Origin: Devosia psychrophila
GTDB lineage: Bacteria > Pseudomonadota > Alphaproteobacteria > Rhizobiales > Devosiaceae
Assembly (NCBI RefSeq): GCF_000971275.1
Contig: NZ_LAPV01000239.1
Location: forward strand, 1 to 53,451
Direction of reading: 5' to 3'
DNA: 53,451 bases
Below are positions 31,406 through 39,642 of this stretch, piece after piece. The stretch's first letter is position 1. Every line of letters begins with the position of its first letter. The notes under the pieces are model-generated. The model made no database searches. It was not told the DNA's origin and saw only the letters and a program-made list of their open reading frames with translations. The position numbers and the translations under genes were made by a program.

Positions 31406-31630
31406 CTAGGTCGCTTTGAAACCCTCAGCCTGCCCCTGATACCAGCGCAACACCGCCAGCCTCGCTGCCGATGACAGGTTCGCGGTGTCCCGTTGTTCGT
31501 CGATGTCGCGAATGAGTGCCGCCATGGGCTGGGCTTTTTCGGCGGCCATGGCTTCGAGCGCGGCCCAGAATTCAGGCTCTAGCGCTATGGAGGTGCGGTG
31601 GCCGGCGATGGACAGGGATCGCTTGTCCAT
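31406..31630 (-). CDS. Ribbon-helix-helix domain protein, 74 residues
   Basis: The start at 31630 gives MDKRSLSIAGHRTSIALEPE, then FWAALEAMAAEKAQPMAALI and a C-terminal helix with SSAARLAVLRWYQGQ. This matches the RHH_4 type of short alphaproteobacterial ribbon-helix-helix protein: a beta strand (HRTSIALE) followed by two helices, usually a dimeric DNA binder. The ribosome site before 31630 is poor. The frame stays open to 31918, but that extra part overlaps sspB in another frame and the repeat at 31641-31704, so I reject it. No toxin partner is present. Confidence 0.8.
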   Translation of the reverse strand: MDKRSLSIAGHRTSIALEPEFWAALEAMAAEKAQPMAALIRDIDEQRDTANLSSAARLAVLRWYQGQAEGFKAT

Positions 31631-31640
31631 CAGGGGGAAG

Positions 31641-31704
31641 CTTGTTTTGTCGCGCTTTCGAACCGCAAAACCGTGTCCACTTTTGCTGAAAGCGCTCCGG
31701 AAAT
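31641..31704 (-). repeat. Hyphomicrobiales intergenic element (AGCAAAAGTGGACAC type)
   Basis: On the minus strand the stretch reads TTTCAGCAAAAGTGGACAC then GGTTTTGCG and GCGACAAAAC. Elements with AGCAAAAGTG...CGGTTTTGCG are common between genes in this order, from general knowledge. It fills the gap between the sspB stop and the RHH gene. Confidence 0.6.
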
Positions 31705-32186
31705 CAGGGCTTCTTGCGGAAGGCGTCGAGGCTGACGACCTTCTCGCCCGGCTTTTCATCACCCGGTTCAGCGGCAGTAGTTTCGACAGCGTCGTCGGCT
31801 TCGGCTTCGACGGCAATGGCACCCGGCGCAGTGGCGGGGTCAAACTGCAGGCCGAACTGCACGGATGGATCAAAGAAGCCCTTGATGGCGGCAAACGGAA
31901 TGACCAGCGTTTCGGCAATGCCGTCGAACGACAGGCCGACCTCGAAGCCGATCTCGGTGACCCGGAGGTCCCAATACTGGTTCTGGATGACGATAGTCAT
32001 TTCCTTGTCGTATTGGCCGAGCAGTTTCTCGCTGAGCCGTACGCCGGGCGCGCGGGTCAGGAACGAGATGAAGAAGTGGTGCTCGCCGGGAAGGCCGGTC
32101 TTGGCCACTTCGGACAGCACCTTGCGCACGACGCCGCGCAGGGCTTCCTGGGCGAGAATGTCGTATCGCATGTGATCTTCGGCCAT
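31704..32186 (-). CDS. sspB: SspB, ClpXP proteolytic adaptor
   Basis: SspB delivers tmRNA-tagged polypeptides to the ClpXP protease. The 160-residue protein has the conserved SspB core: YDILAQEALRGVVRKVL, GEHHFFISFLTRAPGVRLSE, the MTIVIQNQYWDLRV strand and FEVGLSFDGIAETLVIPF. It ends in an acidic, disordered linker and a C-terminal basic tail (VVSLDAFRKKP) that fits the ClpX-binding module. Initiation at 32186 has GGAAGG five bases upstream. The next gene upstream is ssrA, which encodes the very tag SspB recognises; the distance is about 110 bases. Confidence 0.93.
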   Translation of the reverse strand: MAEDHMRYDILAQEALRGVVRKVLSEVAKTGLPGEHHFFISFLTRAPGVRLSEKLLGQYDKEMTIVIQNQYWDLRVTEIGFEVGLSFDGIAETLVIPFAAIKGFFDPSVQFGLQFDPATAPGAIAVEAEADDAVETTAAEPGDEKPGEKVVSLDAFRKKP

Positions 32187-32289
32187 GACTACCTTCCAGA
32201 TGAGTATCGGCCGCAGCTGAACAAATGCGGCATGGGGACATAGAATCCCGAACGGCCCATATCAGCCTCACGTTCCGTGAGAATTCAAG

Positions 32290-32640
32290 GACAAAGGCGT
32301 TTAAGCACGCAAAGAGGAGGTTAGGTGCAGGCTTCTGTTGCCAGGTGCCTGCGGACCCCGCCTGTCACCCGGCTAGGGGTGGAGGACTTAATTTCCCAAT
32401 GCTAGCACTGCTTACGCAGCGAGAGCGACTGGAGCCTTATTGTTGTCATTTGCAACTATAAGTTTCGGACCGATAACGGTGGTACCTCACCGAGCAAAAG
32501 CACACCCTTTACGCCCTCGTCGATCCTGTTTCGCCCCCATTGGCTGCTCGCTTGCGCGGGAAGATGGTGGAGGCGCCGGGTACTGCCCCCGGGTCCGATA
32601 GGTTTATTACGATGACAATTTATCGCCATATCTCTCGCGA
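32290..32640 (-). ncRNA. ssrA: Circularly permuted two-piece tmRNA
   Basis: tmRNA rescues stalled ribosomes and tags the nascent chain. On the minus strand the acceptor half comes first: a T-arm (CCGGG, loop GGCAGTA, CCCGG) then CGCCTCC and ACCA, with the 3' end at 32565. A 26-base intervening segment (32539-32564) follows. The coding half then begins at 32538 with GGGGGCGAAACAGGATCGAC. GGGGGCG pairs with CGCCTCC as a 7-bp acceptor stem. The tag frame is at 32453-32412. Downstream hairpins include CACCC/GGGTG and GCAGGC/GCCTGC. Outer ends are estimates. This permutation is the known alphaproteobacterial form. Confidence 0.93.
32412..32453 (-). other. tmRNA tag reading frame (ANDNNKAPVALAA)
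   Basis: The resume codon GCA at 32453-32451 begins a 13-codon frame reading ANDNNKAPVALAA and ending in TAA at 32414-32412. With the alanine charged on tmRNA the tag is A-ANDNNKAPVALAA. The ANDN start (SspB contact) and the terminal ALAA (ClpX contact) are both present. Confidence 0.93.
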
Positions 32641-32774
32641 GCACTCCCAATATAGGCTGGCGCGCCCGCAGATTCAATCGCCCACGACCAACGCAGCCAA
32701 TTTGCCAGCCAAGTGTTATCGCGAGCGGGAACCCCTAACGCTCCGCGCTGCCGCTAATCCAAGGCCAACCGCCC

Positions 32775-33628
32775 ATGCAAATCCGAGTTGGTTTTTTGCT
32801 GAGCTATGACTGCCCAAGCCCCACGCCTATGCTGTTGGCGCTGAACCTGCACCGCTCCCGCCGCCCCGATCTCATCACCCATATGTGCTGAACTTTTCGC
32901 CGGCCGTGGAAAGCTGGGATTATGTCGACAGCTACGGCAATGTTTGCACGCGCATCACTGCGCCGCCGGGCAGGATGACGGTGTCATCCGAGTTCGATAT
33001 CTATGATGTTAGGACGCCTGACATCGTGCCACATGATGCGGCGCAACACAGCATTCGCGATCTGCCCGATGACACGCTGATCTACCTGGTGGGTTCGCGC
33101 TACTGTGAGACCGACAAGCTGACCGATATTGCCTGGCAAATGTTTGGGCATGTCCAGCAGAATTGGCCCATGGTGCAGGCTATCCTCGATTTTGTGCATA
33201 ATCACATAAGCTTCAACTACCAGAACGCCGATCGGACCCGCACGGCGTTTGGTGCCTTTACCGAGCGCACCGGCGTGTGCCGTGACTTTGCCCATCTCGC
33301 GCTGACGTTGTGCCGCTGCATGAACATTCCTGCTCGCTATTGCACCGGTTCCCTCGGCGACATCGGCGTGCCTCCCGTCCCACTTCCGATGGATTTTTCC
33401 GGCTGGTTCGAGGTCTATCTTGGCGGACATTGGTACACAGCCGATGCGCGGCACAACACACCCCGCATTGGCCGCACCCTGATGGCAATAGGCCGCGACG
33501 CAACCGACGTGGCGTTATCCATGCAGTTCGGGCCAGCCCTGTTGTCTGATTTCTCCGTCACGATTTACGAGGTCGTGCCCCAGCCTGATGCGGGTTCCGA
33601 TAGCGATGCAGGCGGACAAACCGTGTAG
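32775..33628 (+). CDS. Transglutaminase-like protein with an apparent N-terminal frameshift
   Basis: The frame from 32885 encodes 247 residues with a transglutaminase-like fold: a beta-rich N-terminal part, then the catalytic Cys in RTGVCRDFAHLA, the His in ADARHNTPRIGR and a following Asp. The likely true N-terminus lies in another frame from ATG 32775 (MQIRVGFLLSYDCPSPTPML and on to DLITH). It stops at a TGA after 38 codons. Adding one base near 32880 would join the two as ITHHVLNF. So the gene has either a one-base deletion or a sequencing error. Without the first 37 residues the product starts inside the first beta domain. The biological substrate is unknown. Confidence 0.8.
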
Positions 33629-33656
33629 ATAGTGGCAATCAGCCACAGGACTCATC

Positions 33657-34229
33657 ATGACCGACACGTCGTCCGACATACTCATCAAGGCCGCCGAGCG
33701 ATTTTTGGGCAAGAGGGAAACTGCGCTGACCGGCGTTGAGCGGCAGGTGCTGCAGCAGGCCATCGGGAAAAAGGCGCTGTCGCTGGACACCAGCGAGGTG
33801 TTCGACGAAAAATCGACCTTCGGCCAACGACTCGCCGACCGAGTGGCCTCGTTCGGCGGCTCGTGGACTTTCCTCATCAGCTTTGGCGTGGTGCTGGTCG
33901 TATGGGTCAGCCTCAATCTGTTGCTGAGCGGATCCGCGCCCGACCCGTATCCGTTCATCTTTCTCAACCTGCTGCTGTCGATGCTGGCCGCTATGCAGGC
34001 ACCGGTGATCATGATGAGCCAGAACCGGCAGACCGCAAAAGACCGGTTGGTGACCAGCCACGACTATGAGTGCAACCTCAAGGCCGAGATCGAGATCATG
34101 GCGCTGCACGACAAGGTCGATCAGCTTCGCAACGATGATCTCAAGCAGCTGATCGCCAAGCAGCAGGAGCAGATCGAGCTGTTGACGAAGCTGGTGGAGA
34201 GACATGTCGGCGAGGGCGAATCGAAGTAG
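33657..34229 (+). CDS. DUF1003 membrane protein
   Basis: A 190-residue protein with the DUF1003 layout: a soluble N-terminus (about 1-65), then two membrane segments with [20 protein letters not shown] (about 69-88) and [20 protein letters not shown] (about 98-117) joined by a short loop. The conserved [12 protein letters not shown] motif follows, and a C-terminal coiled coil (about 140-185) rich in Leu and Gln. The function of the family is unknown. It ends 10 bases before thyA. Confidence 0.88.
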   Translation: MTDTSSDILIKAAERFLGKRETALTGVERQVLQQAIGKKALSLDTSEVFDEKSTFGQRLADRVASFGGSWTFLISFGVVLVVWVSLNLLLSGSAPDPYPFIFLNLLLSMLAAMQAPVIMMSQNRQTAKDRLVTSHDYECNLKAEIEIMALHDKVDQLRNDDLKQLIAKQQEQIELLTKLVERHVGEGESK

Positions 34230-34239
34230 GTTCGTCGGC

Positions 34240-35034
34240 ATGCAGCCCTATCTCAAGCTTATGTCCGATATTCTCGACCATGGTGCCGACAAGTCCGATC
34301 GGACTGGTACCGGTACGCGGAGCCTGTTTGGCTACCAAATGCGGTTCGATCTCAATGCCGGGTTTCCGCTGCTGACGACCAAGAAGCTGCATCTGAAATC
34401 CATCGTCTATGAGCTGTTGTGGTTCATTCGCGGCGACACCAATGTGCGCTGGCTGCAGGAGCATGGCGTCAAGATCTGGGACGAATGGGCCGACGAGAAT
34501 GGCGATCTTGGGCCGGTTTATGGCTCGCAATGGCGCAGCTGGCCAGCGCCGGACGGGCGCAAGATCGATCAGCTTGCGCAAGTCATCGAGAGCATCAGGA
34601 GCAAGCCCGATTCGCGCCGGCATATTGTTTCCGCGTGGAACCCGGCAGAAGTGGATGAGATGGCTCTGCCGCCGTGCCACTGCCTGTTCCAGTTTTATGT
34701 GGCCAACGGCAAGCTCAGTTGCCAGCTGTATCAGCGCTCCGCCGATACGTTTCTCGGCGTGCCGTTCAACACTGCCTCGTATGCGCTGCTGACCCATATG
34801 GTGGCGCAGGTGACCGGGCTGGGCGTGGGCGATTTCGTCCACACCTTTGGTGACGTGCATCTTTATTCCAACCATTTCGAGCAGGCCAAGCTGCAGCTGA
34901 CGCGCGACCCGCGGCCGCTTGCCACGCTCAAGATCAATCCGGATGTGACGCGCATCGAGGATTTCGTGTTCGAGGATTTCACCTTCGAAGGCTACGACCC
35001 GCATCCCCATATCAAGGCGGCGGTTTCGGTCTAA
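34240..35034 (+). CDS. thyA: Thymidylate synthase
   Basis: ThyA methylates dUMP to dTMP with methylene-tetrahydrofolate. ATG 34240 gives exactly 264 residues, the E. coli length. The nucleophile Cys146 in LPPCHC and the phosphate-binding Arg126/Arg127 in [11 protein letters not shown] keep E. coli numbering, and [28 protein letters not shown] and the final IKAAVSV are present. An upstream GTG frame (34204) overlaps DUF1003 and is not used. folA, which recycles the dihydrofolate produced, lies three genes downstream. Confidence 0.97.
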   Translation: MQPYLKLMSDILDHGADKSDRTGTGTRSLFGYQMRFDLNAGFPLLTTKKLHLKSIVYELLWFIRGDTNVRWLQEHGVKIWDEWADENGDLGPVYGSQWRSWPAPDGRKIDQLAQVIESIRSKPDSRRHIVSAWNPAEVDEMALPPCHCLFQFYVANGKLSCQLYQRSADTFLGVPFNTASYALLTHMVAQVTGLGVGDFVHTFGDVHLYSNHFEQAKLQLTRDPRPLATLKINPDVTRIEDFVFEDFTFEGYDPHPHIKAAVSV

Positions 35035-35135
35035 ACCGCCTGCCTGGCAGCAACCTCAAAGCTGCTGGGCAACCGAGATTTCGGCTTCCGCGGGAAGTGC
35101 CGGGTGCTATTGGTATGCGCAATGGAGGACAGGCG

Positions 35136-36143
35136 ATGAAGTCACTACAGGTTTTGGCGGCGGTACTGCTGGCTGTCACGCCCGCGCTGGCCAACGATAC
35201 CACTGCGGTGATCACCACGGGTGGGCTGGAGTTCGTCACTAATCCGGACATCGTGATGGAGAGCGAGGAGCTGTTCATCTCGAAGGACGAAATCCGGGTG
35301 GTCTATCAGTTTCGCAATACGAGCGAGACCGACCAGAACATTCTTGTCGCCTTCCCAATGCCTGACATCGTGCCGAGCTGGTACTCCGACGTCGCCTATC
35401 CGATGGGGCTGGAAGACGATCATTTCCAGTTCGAGACCACTCTGAACGGCAGGCCTGTCGAGGCAACCCTGCATGAATATGCCTATGCCTTCGGCGTCGA
35501 GCGCAGCAAGCTGTTGAAGCAACTGGGACTGCCGCTATTGCCGATCACCAAGCAGGCCAGCGAAGCGACCGACACTCTCGATGAAGCGACCCGTGCGGAG
35601 CTGCTGCATCTGGGCATGCTGACGCCGGATGAGTACGACGAAGGCGAGGGCTGGGAAAAGCATTATTATCCGGCGTGGACCTACAAGGCGACCTACACGT
35701 GGGAGGGTGATTTCCCGGCTGGTGAGCTGGTCACGGTCGAGCACAAGTACAAGCCGAGCGTCGGTGGCACCGTGGGCGTCACATTCCTCGGCGAGGCCTA
35801 TGAAGGCTATGACCCGGCGACTGAATATCGCACCAAATATTGCACCGACGATGGCTTCGTGGCCGCCGTGCGCAAGACGCTGACCAATCCGGACGAGGCG
35901 TATTCGGCGCCCTTCACCGAGAGCTGGATTTCCTACATCCTGACCACCGGCGGTAATTGGAGCGGTGGGGCCATCGGCAAGTTTCGCCTCGTGGTGGACA
36001 AGGGCAGCACCGACAACCTGGTCTCGTTCTGCGGCGACGACATCAAGAAAATTGGACCGACGACCTTTGAAATGGTCAAGACGGACTTCTGGCCGGAGCG
36101 GGAACTGGATATCCTTATCCTCAACCGGAACGGCGATTTGTGA
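35136..36143 (+). CDS. DUF4424 secreted protein
   Basis: A 335-residue exported protein. ATG 35136 has GGAGG ten bases before it and starts the signal peptide MKSLQVLAAVLLAVTPALA. The body matches the DUF4424 pattern: NDTTAVITTGGLEFV..., a VVYQFRNTSETDQNILVAFPMP strand pair (in part), EGWEKHYYPAWTYKATYTWE (in part), VEHKYKPSVGGTVG, and the Cys-containing C-terminal KYCTDDGF and LVSFCGDD. It is beta-rich and probably periplasmic; its function is unknown. It stands alone between thyA and a repeat element. Confidence 0.82.
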   Translation: MKSLQVLAAVLLAVTPALANDTTAVITTGGLEFVTNPDIVMESEELFISKDEIRVVYQFRNTSETDQNILVAFPMPDIVPSWYSDVAYPMGLEDDHFQFETTLNGRPVEATLHEYAYAFGVERSKLLKQLGLPLLPITKQASEATDTLDEATRAELLHLGMLTPDEYDEGEGWEKHYYPAWTYKATYTWEGDFPAGELVTVEHKYKPSVGGTVGVTFLGEAYEGYDPATEYRTKYCTDDGFVAAVRKTLTNPDEAYSAPFTESWISYILTTGGNWSGGAIGKFRLVVDKGSTDNLVSFCGDDIKKIGPTTFEMVKTDFWPERELDILILNRNGDL

Positions 36144-36150
36144 ATCCAAC

Positions 36151-36235
36151 CTCGTGGTTTGACAGGCTCACCATGAGGTCTCCCCAGCAGCCATTATCAA
36201 AGCAGACCTCATCCTGAGCCTGTCGAAGGACGAGG
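36151..36235. repeat. Intergenic inverted repeat (CCTGAGCCTGTCGAAGGACGAGG type)
   Basis: Arms 36151-36181 (with TTTGACAGGCTCACCATGAGG) and 36204-36235 (with CCTCATCCTGAGCCTGTCGA) face each other around a short variable centre. Such elements are widespread in alphaproteobacterial intergenic DNA, from general knowledge. Confidence 0.65.
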
Positions 36236-36263
36236 TCGTGGCACTGACGATCGGGAATAACTA

Positions 36264-36749
36264 GTGACTGACCAATTATTCATCCGGTCCGCAATTGACG
36301 CTGATGCTGGCACCATCGTGCAGTTCATTGCCGATCTTGCCGCTTATGAAAACCTGAGCCACGAGGCCAAGGCCACCGAGACCGACATCCTGCGCGATCT
36401 TTTTGGCGGGGATCCGAAGGTGTTTTGCGAGATCGCGGAGTGGGAGGGCAATCCGGTCGGCTTCGCGCTCTGGTTCTACACCTATTCGACCTTCCAGGGC
36501 CGCTACGGCATCTGGCTGGAAGACCTCTATGTCGATCCCTCTATGCGCGGCAAAGGCTTGGGCAAGGCAATGCTGGTCAATCTGGCGCAGCGCTGCGTCG
36601 CCGAAGGGCTGGGGCGTTTTGAATGGTGGGTGCTCGACTGGAACGAGCCGAGCATCGAGTTCTACAAATCGCAGGGCGGCGTCATGCAGGACGAATGGAC
36701 CAAGGTCCGCGTCGATTGCGAGGCGCTTTTGAAGTTGGGTGCACCATGA
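36264..36749 (+). CDS. GNAT-family N-acetyltransferase
   Basis: A 161-residue GNAT enzyme that moves acetyl from acetyl-CoA to an amine. The acetyl-CoA-binding motif A is LEDLYVDPSMRGKGLGKAML (near 86-105), preceded by ALWFYTYSTFQGRYGIWLED (in part), which is like diamine/spermidine acetyltransferases. The C-terminal WNEPSIEFYKSQGG is also of that type. The amine substrate is not predictable with confidence. The start is GTG 36264 with only a weak GGGAA upstream. Its stop overlaps the folA ATG, so the two are probably coupled. Confidence 0.88.
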   Translation: MTDQLFIRSAIDADAGTIVQFIADLAAYENLSHEAKATETDILRDLFGGDPKVFCEIAEWEGNPVGFALWFYTYSTFQGRYGIWLEDLYVDPSMRGKGLGKAMLVNLAQRCVAEGLGRFEWWVLDWNEPSIEFYKSQGGVMQDEWTKVRVDCEALLKLGAP

Positions 36750-37270
36750 GCATCACCATCGCGATGATTGCCGGGGTGGCCGAAAACGGCGTCATCGGTA
36801 GCGAGCAGTCCATTCCGTGGCGCGTGCCGTCCGACATGGCTTTTTTTAAGCGGACTACCATGGGCAAGCCTATAGTGATGGGGCGCAAGCAGTTTGAGAC
36901 GGTGGGCAAGCCGCTGCCGGGGCGCACCAATATCGTCATAACCCGCCAGCAGGGCTATCAGCCCGAGGGCGTTCTGGTATGTCACAGCGTGGAACACGCG
37001 GTCAAAAAGGCCCGCGAAATCGCCTTGGCCGATGGCGCTGACGAAATCATGATCATCGGCGGTGGCGAACTTTATGCTCAGCTTATGCCGCGTGCCGAGC
37101 GGCTTTACATCAGCCATATCGACCTGTCGCCGGCCGGTGACGTCCGTTTTCCGGCGATAAAGCCCGAGGAATGGGCGGTTGTGGACCTGCCGGAAGTGGC
37201 GCCCAGTCCAAATGACGAAGCCAGCTACCGCGTCAAAGTGTACGCGCGTCGTCAGGGGGCTGCGCATTGA
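36746..37270 (+). CDS. folA: Dihydrofolate reductase
   Basis: FolA reduces dihydrofolate to tetrahydrofolate with NADPH. ATG 36746 overlaps the GNAT stop and opens a 174-residue protein with IAMIAGVAENGVIGSEQSIPWRVPSD (in part); Asp30 is the catalytic acid. MGRKQFETVGKPLPGRTNIVI supplies the NADPH loop (near 45-65), and EIMIIGGGELYAQLMPRAER the second nucleotide-binding loop. With thyA 1.7 kb upstream it closes the dTMP-folate cycle. hflK follows after 61 bases. Confidence 0.95.
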   Translation: MSITIAMIAGVAENGVIGSEQSIPWRVPSDMAFFKRTTMGKPIVMGRKQFETVGKPLPGRTNIVITRQQGYQPEGVLVCHSVEHAVKKAREIALADGADEIMIIGGGELYAQLMPRAERLYISHIDLSPAGDVRFPAIKPEEWAVVDLPEVAPSPNDEASYRVKVYARRQGAAH

Positions 37271-37331
37271 TCGCGCCAAGCGCTTGCCTATATAAGTCTT
37301 CAACGAAACGAATTGATCCGGAAGGAACGTG

Positions 37332-38447
37332 ATGCCTTGGGAGAATAACGGAGGCGGGGGTGGCCGCAATAATAATGGCGGTCCCTGGGGGCAAGCGCCC
37401 GGTGGTAGCGGCGGCGGTGGTCCCCGTCGACCAGGGGGCGGCAATACGCCCAACCTCGAAGATATTCTCAATCGCGGCCGCGATCAGTTCAAGGGCGGCC
37501 TTCCCGGCGGTCGTTGGGCTATTGTTGGCGGCGTACTCGCGCTGATCGCCTTCTGGGGCATCAATTCGGTCTATACGATCGATCCGCAGGAAGTTGGCGT
37601 CGAGCTGCGCTTCGGCGCGCCCAAGGCCGAACTGTCGGGCCCAGGCCTGCATTTCCTGCTGTGGCCGGTCGATACCGTCGAACGTGCAACCACCACTGTC
37701 AACCAGACCCAGATCGGTGCTGCAGAGGACAACACTGCGCGGACGTCAACCGCCGCCAGCGACGGCCTGATGCTGTCGGGTGACCAGAACATCGTCAACG
37801 TGCAGTTCTCGGTGTTTTGGGCGATTAGCGATCCAATCGCTTATCTGTTCAACGTGCGCGACCAGGAATCCATGGTCCGTTTTGCCGCCGAAAGCGCGAT
37901 GCGTGAAGTGGTTGGCCGCCGTCCTGCACAGGATATCTATAGCGATGACCGCAGCGGTATTGCCTCCGAAGTGCTGAGCATTACGCAGTCAACGCTTGAG
38001 AGCTACGGCCTTGGCGTTCAGGTCAGTCAGGTGCTGGTCGAAAATGCTGGCCCGCCTGCAGAAGTCATCGATGCCTTCAACGAAGTGCAGCGTGCCCGCC
38101 AGGACGAAACCCGTCTGCAGGAAGAAGCTCGTTCCTATGCCAACACCCTGCTGGGTGATGCGCGTGGTCGTGCGGCAGCCCTGCGTGAAGACGCAGCCGC
38201 CTACACCAACCGCGTGGTGCAGGAAGCAACCGGTGAGGCCGAGCGCTTCAACGCCATCTATGCCGAATATGTCAACTCGCCTGAAGTGACTCGCAAGCGC
38301 CTGTTCCTTGAGACCATGGAAGAGGTGCTGGCTAGCTCTGAAAAGGTGCTGGTCGAGAACGGTGCTGGGGGGCAGGGCGTCGTGCCCTATCTGCCATTGC
38401 CTGAGCTGCGCGGCAGGACCAACGCCACCACTCCGGCGGGGAACTAA
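37332..38447 (+). CDS. hflK: HflK, FtsH-modulating SPFH protein
   Basis: HflK forms with HflC a large membrane cage that surrounds and regulates the FtsH protease. ATG 37332 follows AAGGAA (GTG 37329 is possible too). The 371 residues show a Gly/Asn/Pro-rich N-terminus (about 4-40), one membrane segment (about 58-80), the SPFH/band 7 domain (EVGVELRFGAPKAELSGPGLHF in part, near 87-108), and a long Ala/Glu/Arg coiled coil (about 255-320). hflC starts three bases after it, so the pair is one operon. Confidence 0.94.
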   Translation: MPWENNGGGGGRNNNGGPWGQAPGGSGGGGPRRPGGGNTPNLEDILNRGRDQFKGGLPGGRWAIVGGVLALIAFWGINSVYTIDPQEVGVELRFGAPKAELSGPGLHFLLWPVDTVERATTTVNQTQIGAAEDNTARTSTAASDGLMLSGDQNIVNVQFSVFWAISDPIAYLFNVRDQESMVRFAAESAMREVVGRRPAQDIYSDDRSGIASEVLSITQSTLESYGLGVQVSQVLVENAGPPAEVIDAFNEVQRARQDETRLQEEARSYANTLLGDARGRAAALREDAAAYTNRVVQEATGEAERFNAIYAEYVNSPEVTRKRLFLETMEEVLASSEKVLVENGAGGQGVVPYLPLPELRGRTNATTPAGN

Positions 38448-38450
38448 GCC

Positions 38451-39542
38451 ATGAACAATCGTCTCATCGTCATCGGCGTCGTCATTCTCGCCGCTCTCTA
38501 CGTGTTCTTCTCGTCGATCTATGTGGTCAACGAGCGCGAACAGGCCATCGTCATGCGCTTTGGCCAAATCACCGACGTCCGCACCGAGCCGGGCGTTTAT
38601 TTCAAGATCCCGACCGATATCGTGGACAGCGTGCAGATCCTCGAGGATCGCCTGCTGCGCTATGACATCGCCAATATGCGCGTGCAGGTTTCGGGCAACG
38701 CCTTCTATCAGGTGGATGCCTTCCTCACCTACAAGATCTCCGACGCTCGCCGCTTCCGCGAACGTGCCACGGGTCAGCTGTCGGTGGCGGAAGCCCGTAT
38801 CGGCGCCAGCCTCGATGCTGCACTGCGTCAGGTCTATGGTTTGCGTGAGTTCAACGCGGCCTTGTCCGACCAGCGCCAGCAGATGATGCAGGAAACTCGC
38901 GACCTGATCCGTCCTGATCTTGCCGAACTGGGTATAAACGTCGTCGACGTGCGTATCCTGCGTACCGATCTTGATGCCGATGTGTCGGCCACGACCTTCG
39001 AGCGCATGCGTGCCGAACGTCTTGCCGAAGCGGCTCTGCTTCGCGCTCGTGGACAGGAACAGGCTCAGTCGCTTCGCGCTATTGCCGACCGCCAGGCCGT
39101 CGAAATCGTGGCTGCCTCCACCCGTGACGCCGAGATCATCCGTGGTACGGGCGATGCCGAGCGGAACAGGCTGTTCGCTGCGGCTTATGGCCAGGATACG
39201 GAGTTCTTCGAGTTTTATCGCTCGATGGAAGCGTACAAGGCGGCGCTGGTGAATACCGGCACGACCATGATGCTCTCGCCCGATAGCGAGTTCTTCAAGT
39301 ACTTCGGCTCGAATGGCTCGATCCCGGCTGCCAATCCCAACCTGTCGACACCGATCCAGCCGACCGCCGCGCCTATCACGGCACCGGCGAGCACCGAGCC
39401 GGCGCTCGATGGTTTGGGTATCGAGGAAAGCACCGTGCCAACCTTGACGCTTGAAGATGGCTCGCAGCTTTCGCCTACCGTGGGCACCGATGTTCCGCCA
39501 CCAGTCGAAGCGCCTGCTCCGACACCTGCGGCGACGCCGTAA
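38451..39542 (+). CDS. hflC: HflC, FtsH-modulating SPFH protein
   Basis: HflC is the partner of HflK in the FtsH-modulating complex. The 363-residue product has an N-terminal membrane segment (about 4-26), the band 7 core with REQAIVMRFGQITDVRTEPGVYFKIP (in part), and RTDLDADVSATTFERMRAER before the coiled coil. FFEFYRSMEAYKAAL and SPDSEFFKYF are family-typical. The last 70 residues are a Pro/Ala/Thr-rich tail not needed in shorter homologues. A strong terminator directly follows; no DegP-type protease gene, often linked to hflKC in this order, is seen downstream. Confidence 0.94.
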   Translation: MNNRLIVIGVVILAALYVFFSSIYVVNEREQAIVMRFGQITDVRTEPGVYFKIPTDIVDSVQILEDRLLRYDIANMRVQVSGNAFYQVDAFLTYKISDARRFRERATGQLSVAEARIGASLDAALRQVYGLREFNAALSDQRQQMMQETRDLIRPDLAELGINVVDVRILRTDLDADVSATTFERMRAERLAEAALLRARGQEQAQSLRAIADRQAVEIVAASTRDAEIIRGTGDAERNRLFAAAYGQDTEFFEFYRSMEAYKAALVNTGTTMMLSPDSEFFKYFGSNGSIPAANPNLSTPIQPTAAPITAPASTEPALDGLGIEESTVPTLTLEDGSQLSPTVGTDVPPPVEAPAPTPAATP

Positions 39543-39564
39543 TCGGGTATGTCATGGAAACAAA

Positions 39565-39592
39565 AGCCGGCGCTCAGCGCCGGCTTTTTTTT
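39565..39592 (+). terminator. Rho-independent terminator after hflC
   Basis: GCCGGCGC (39566-39573) pairs with GCGCCGGC (39577-39584) around TCA, with flanking A residues facing eight T residues. Confidence 0.92.
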
Positions 39593-39642
39593 GTTTGGAA
39601 GGGTGCATCTGATCACGCCCCTGGAAGGGGCGCGGTTAAGCC

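Noticed and set aside
31406..31630. RHH protein as an antitoxin
   Set aside because: No small toxin-like gene is next to it; its neighbours are sspB and AsmA.
31631..31918. Longer version of the RHH protein starting at 31918
   Set aside because: The extra 96 residues overlap sspB out of frame and the intergenic element; homologues start near 31630.
32456..32677. 73-codon minus-strand open frame between sspB and the transglutaminase-like gene
   Set aside because: It lies inside the tmRNA gene, whose structure explains the sequence.
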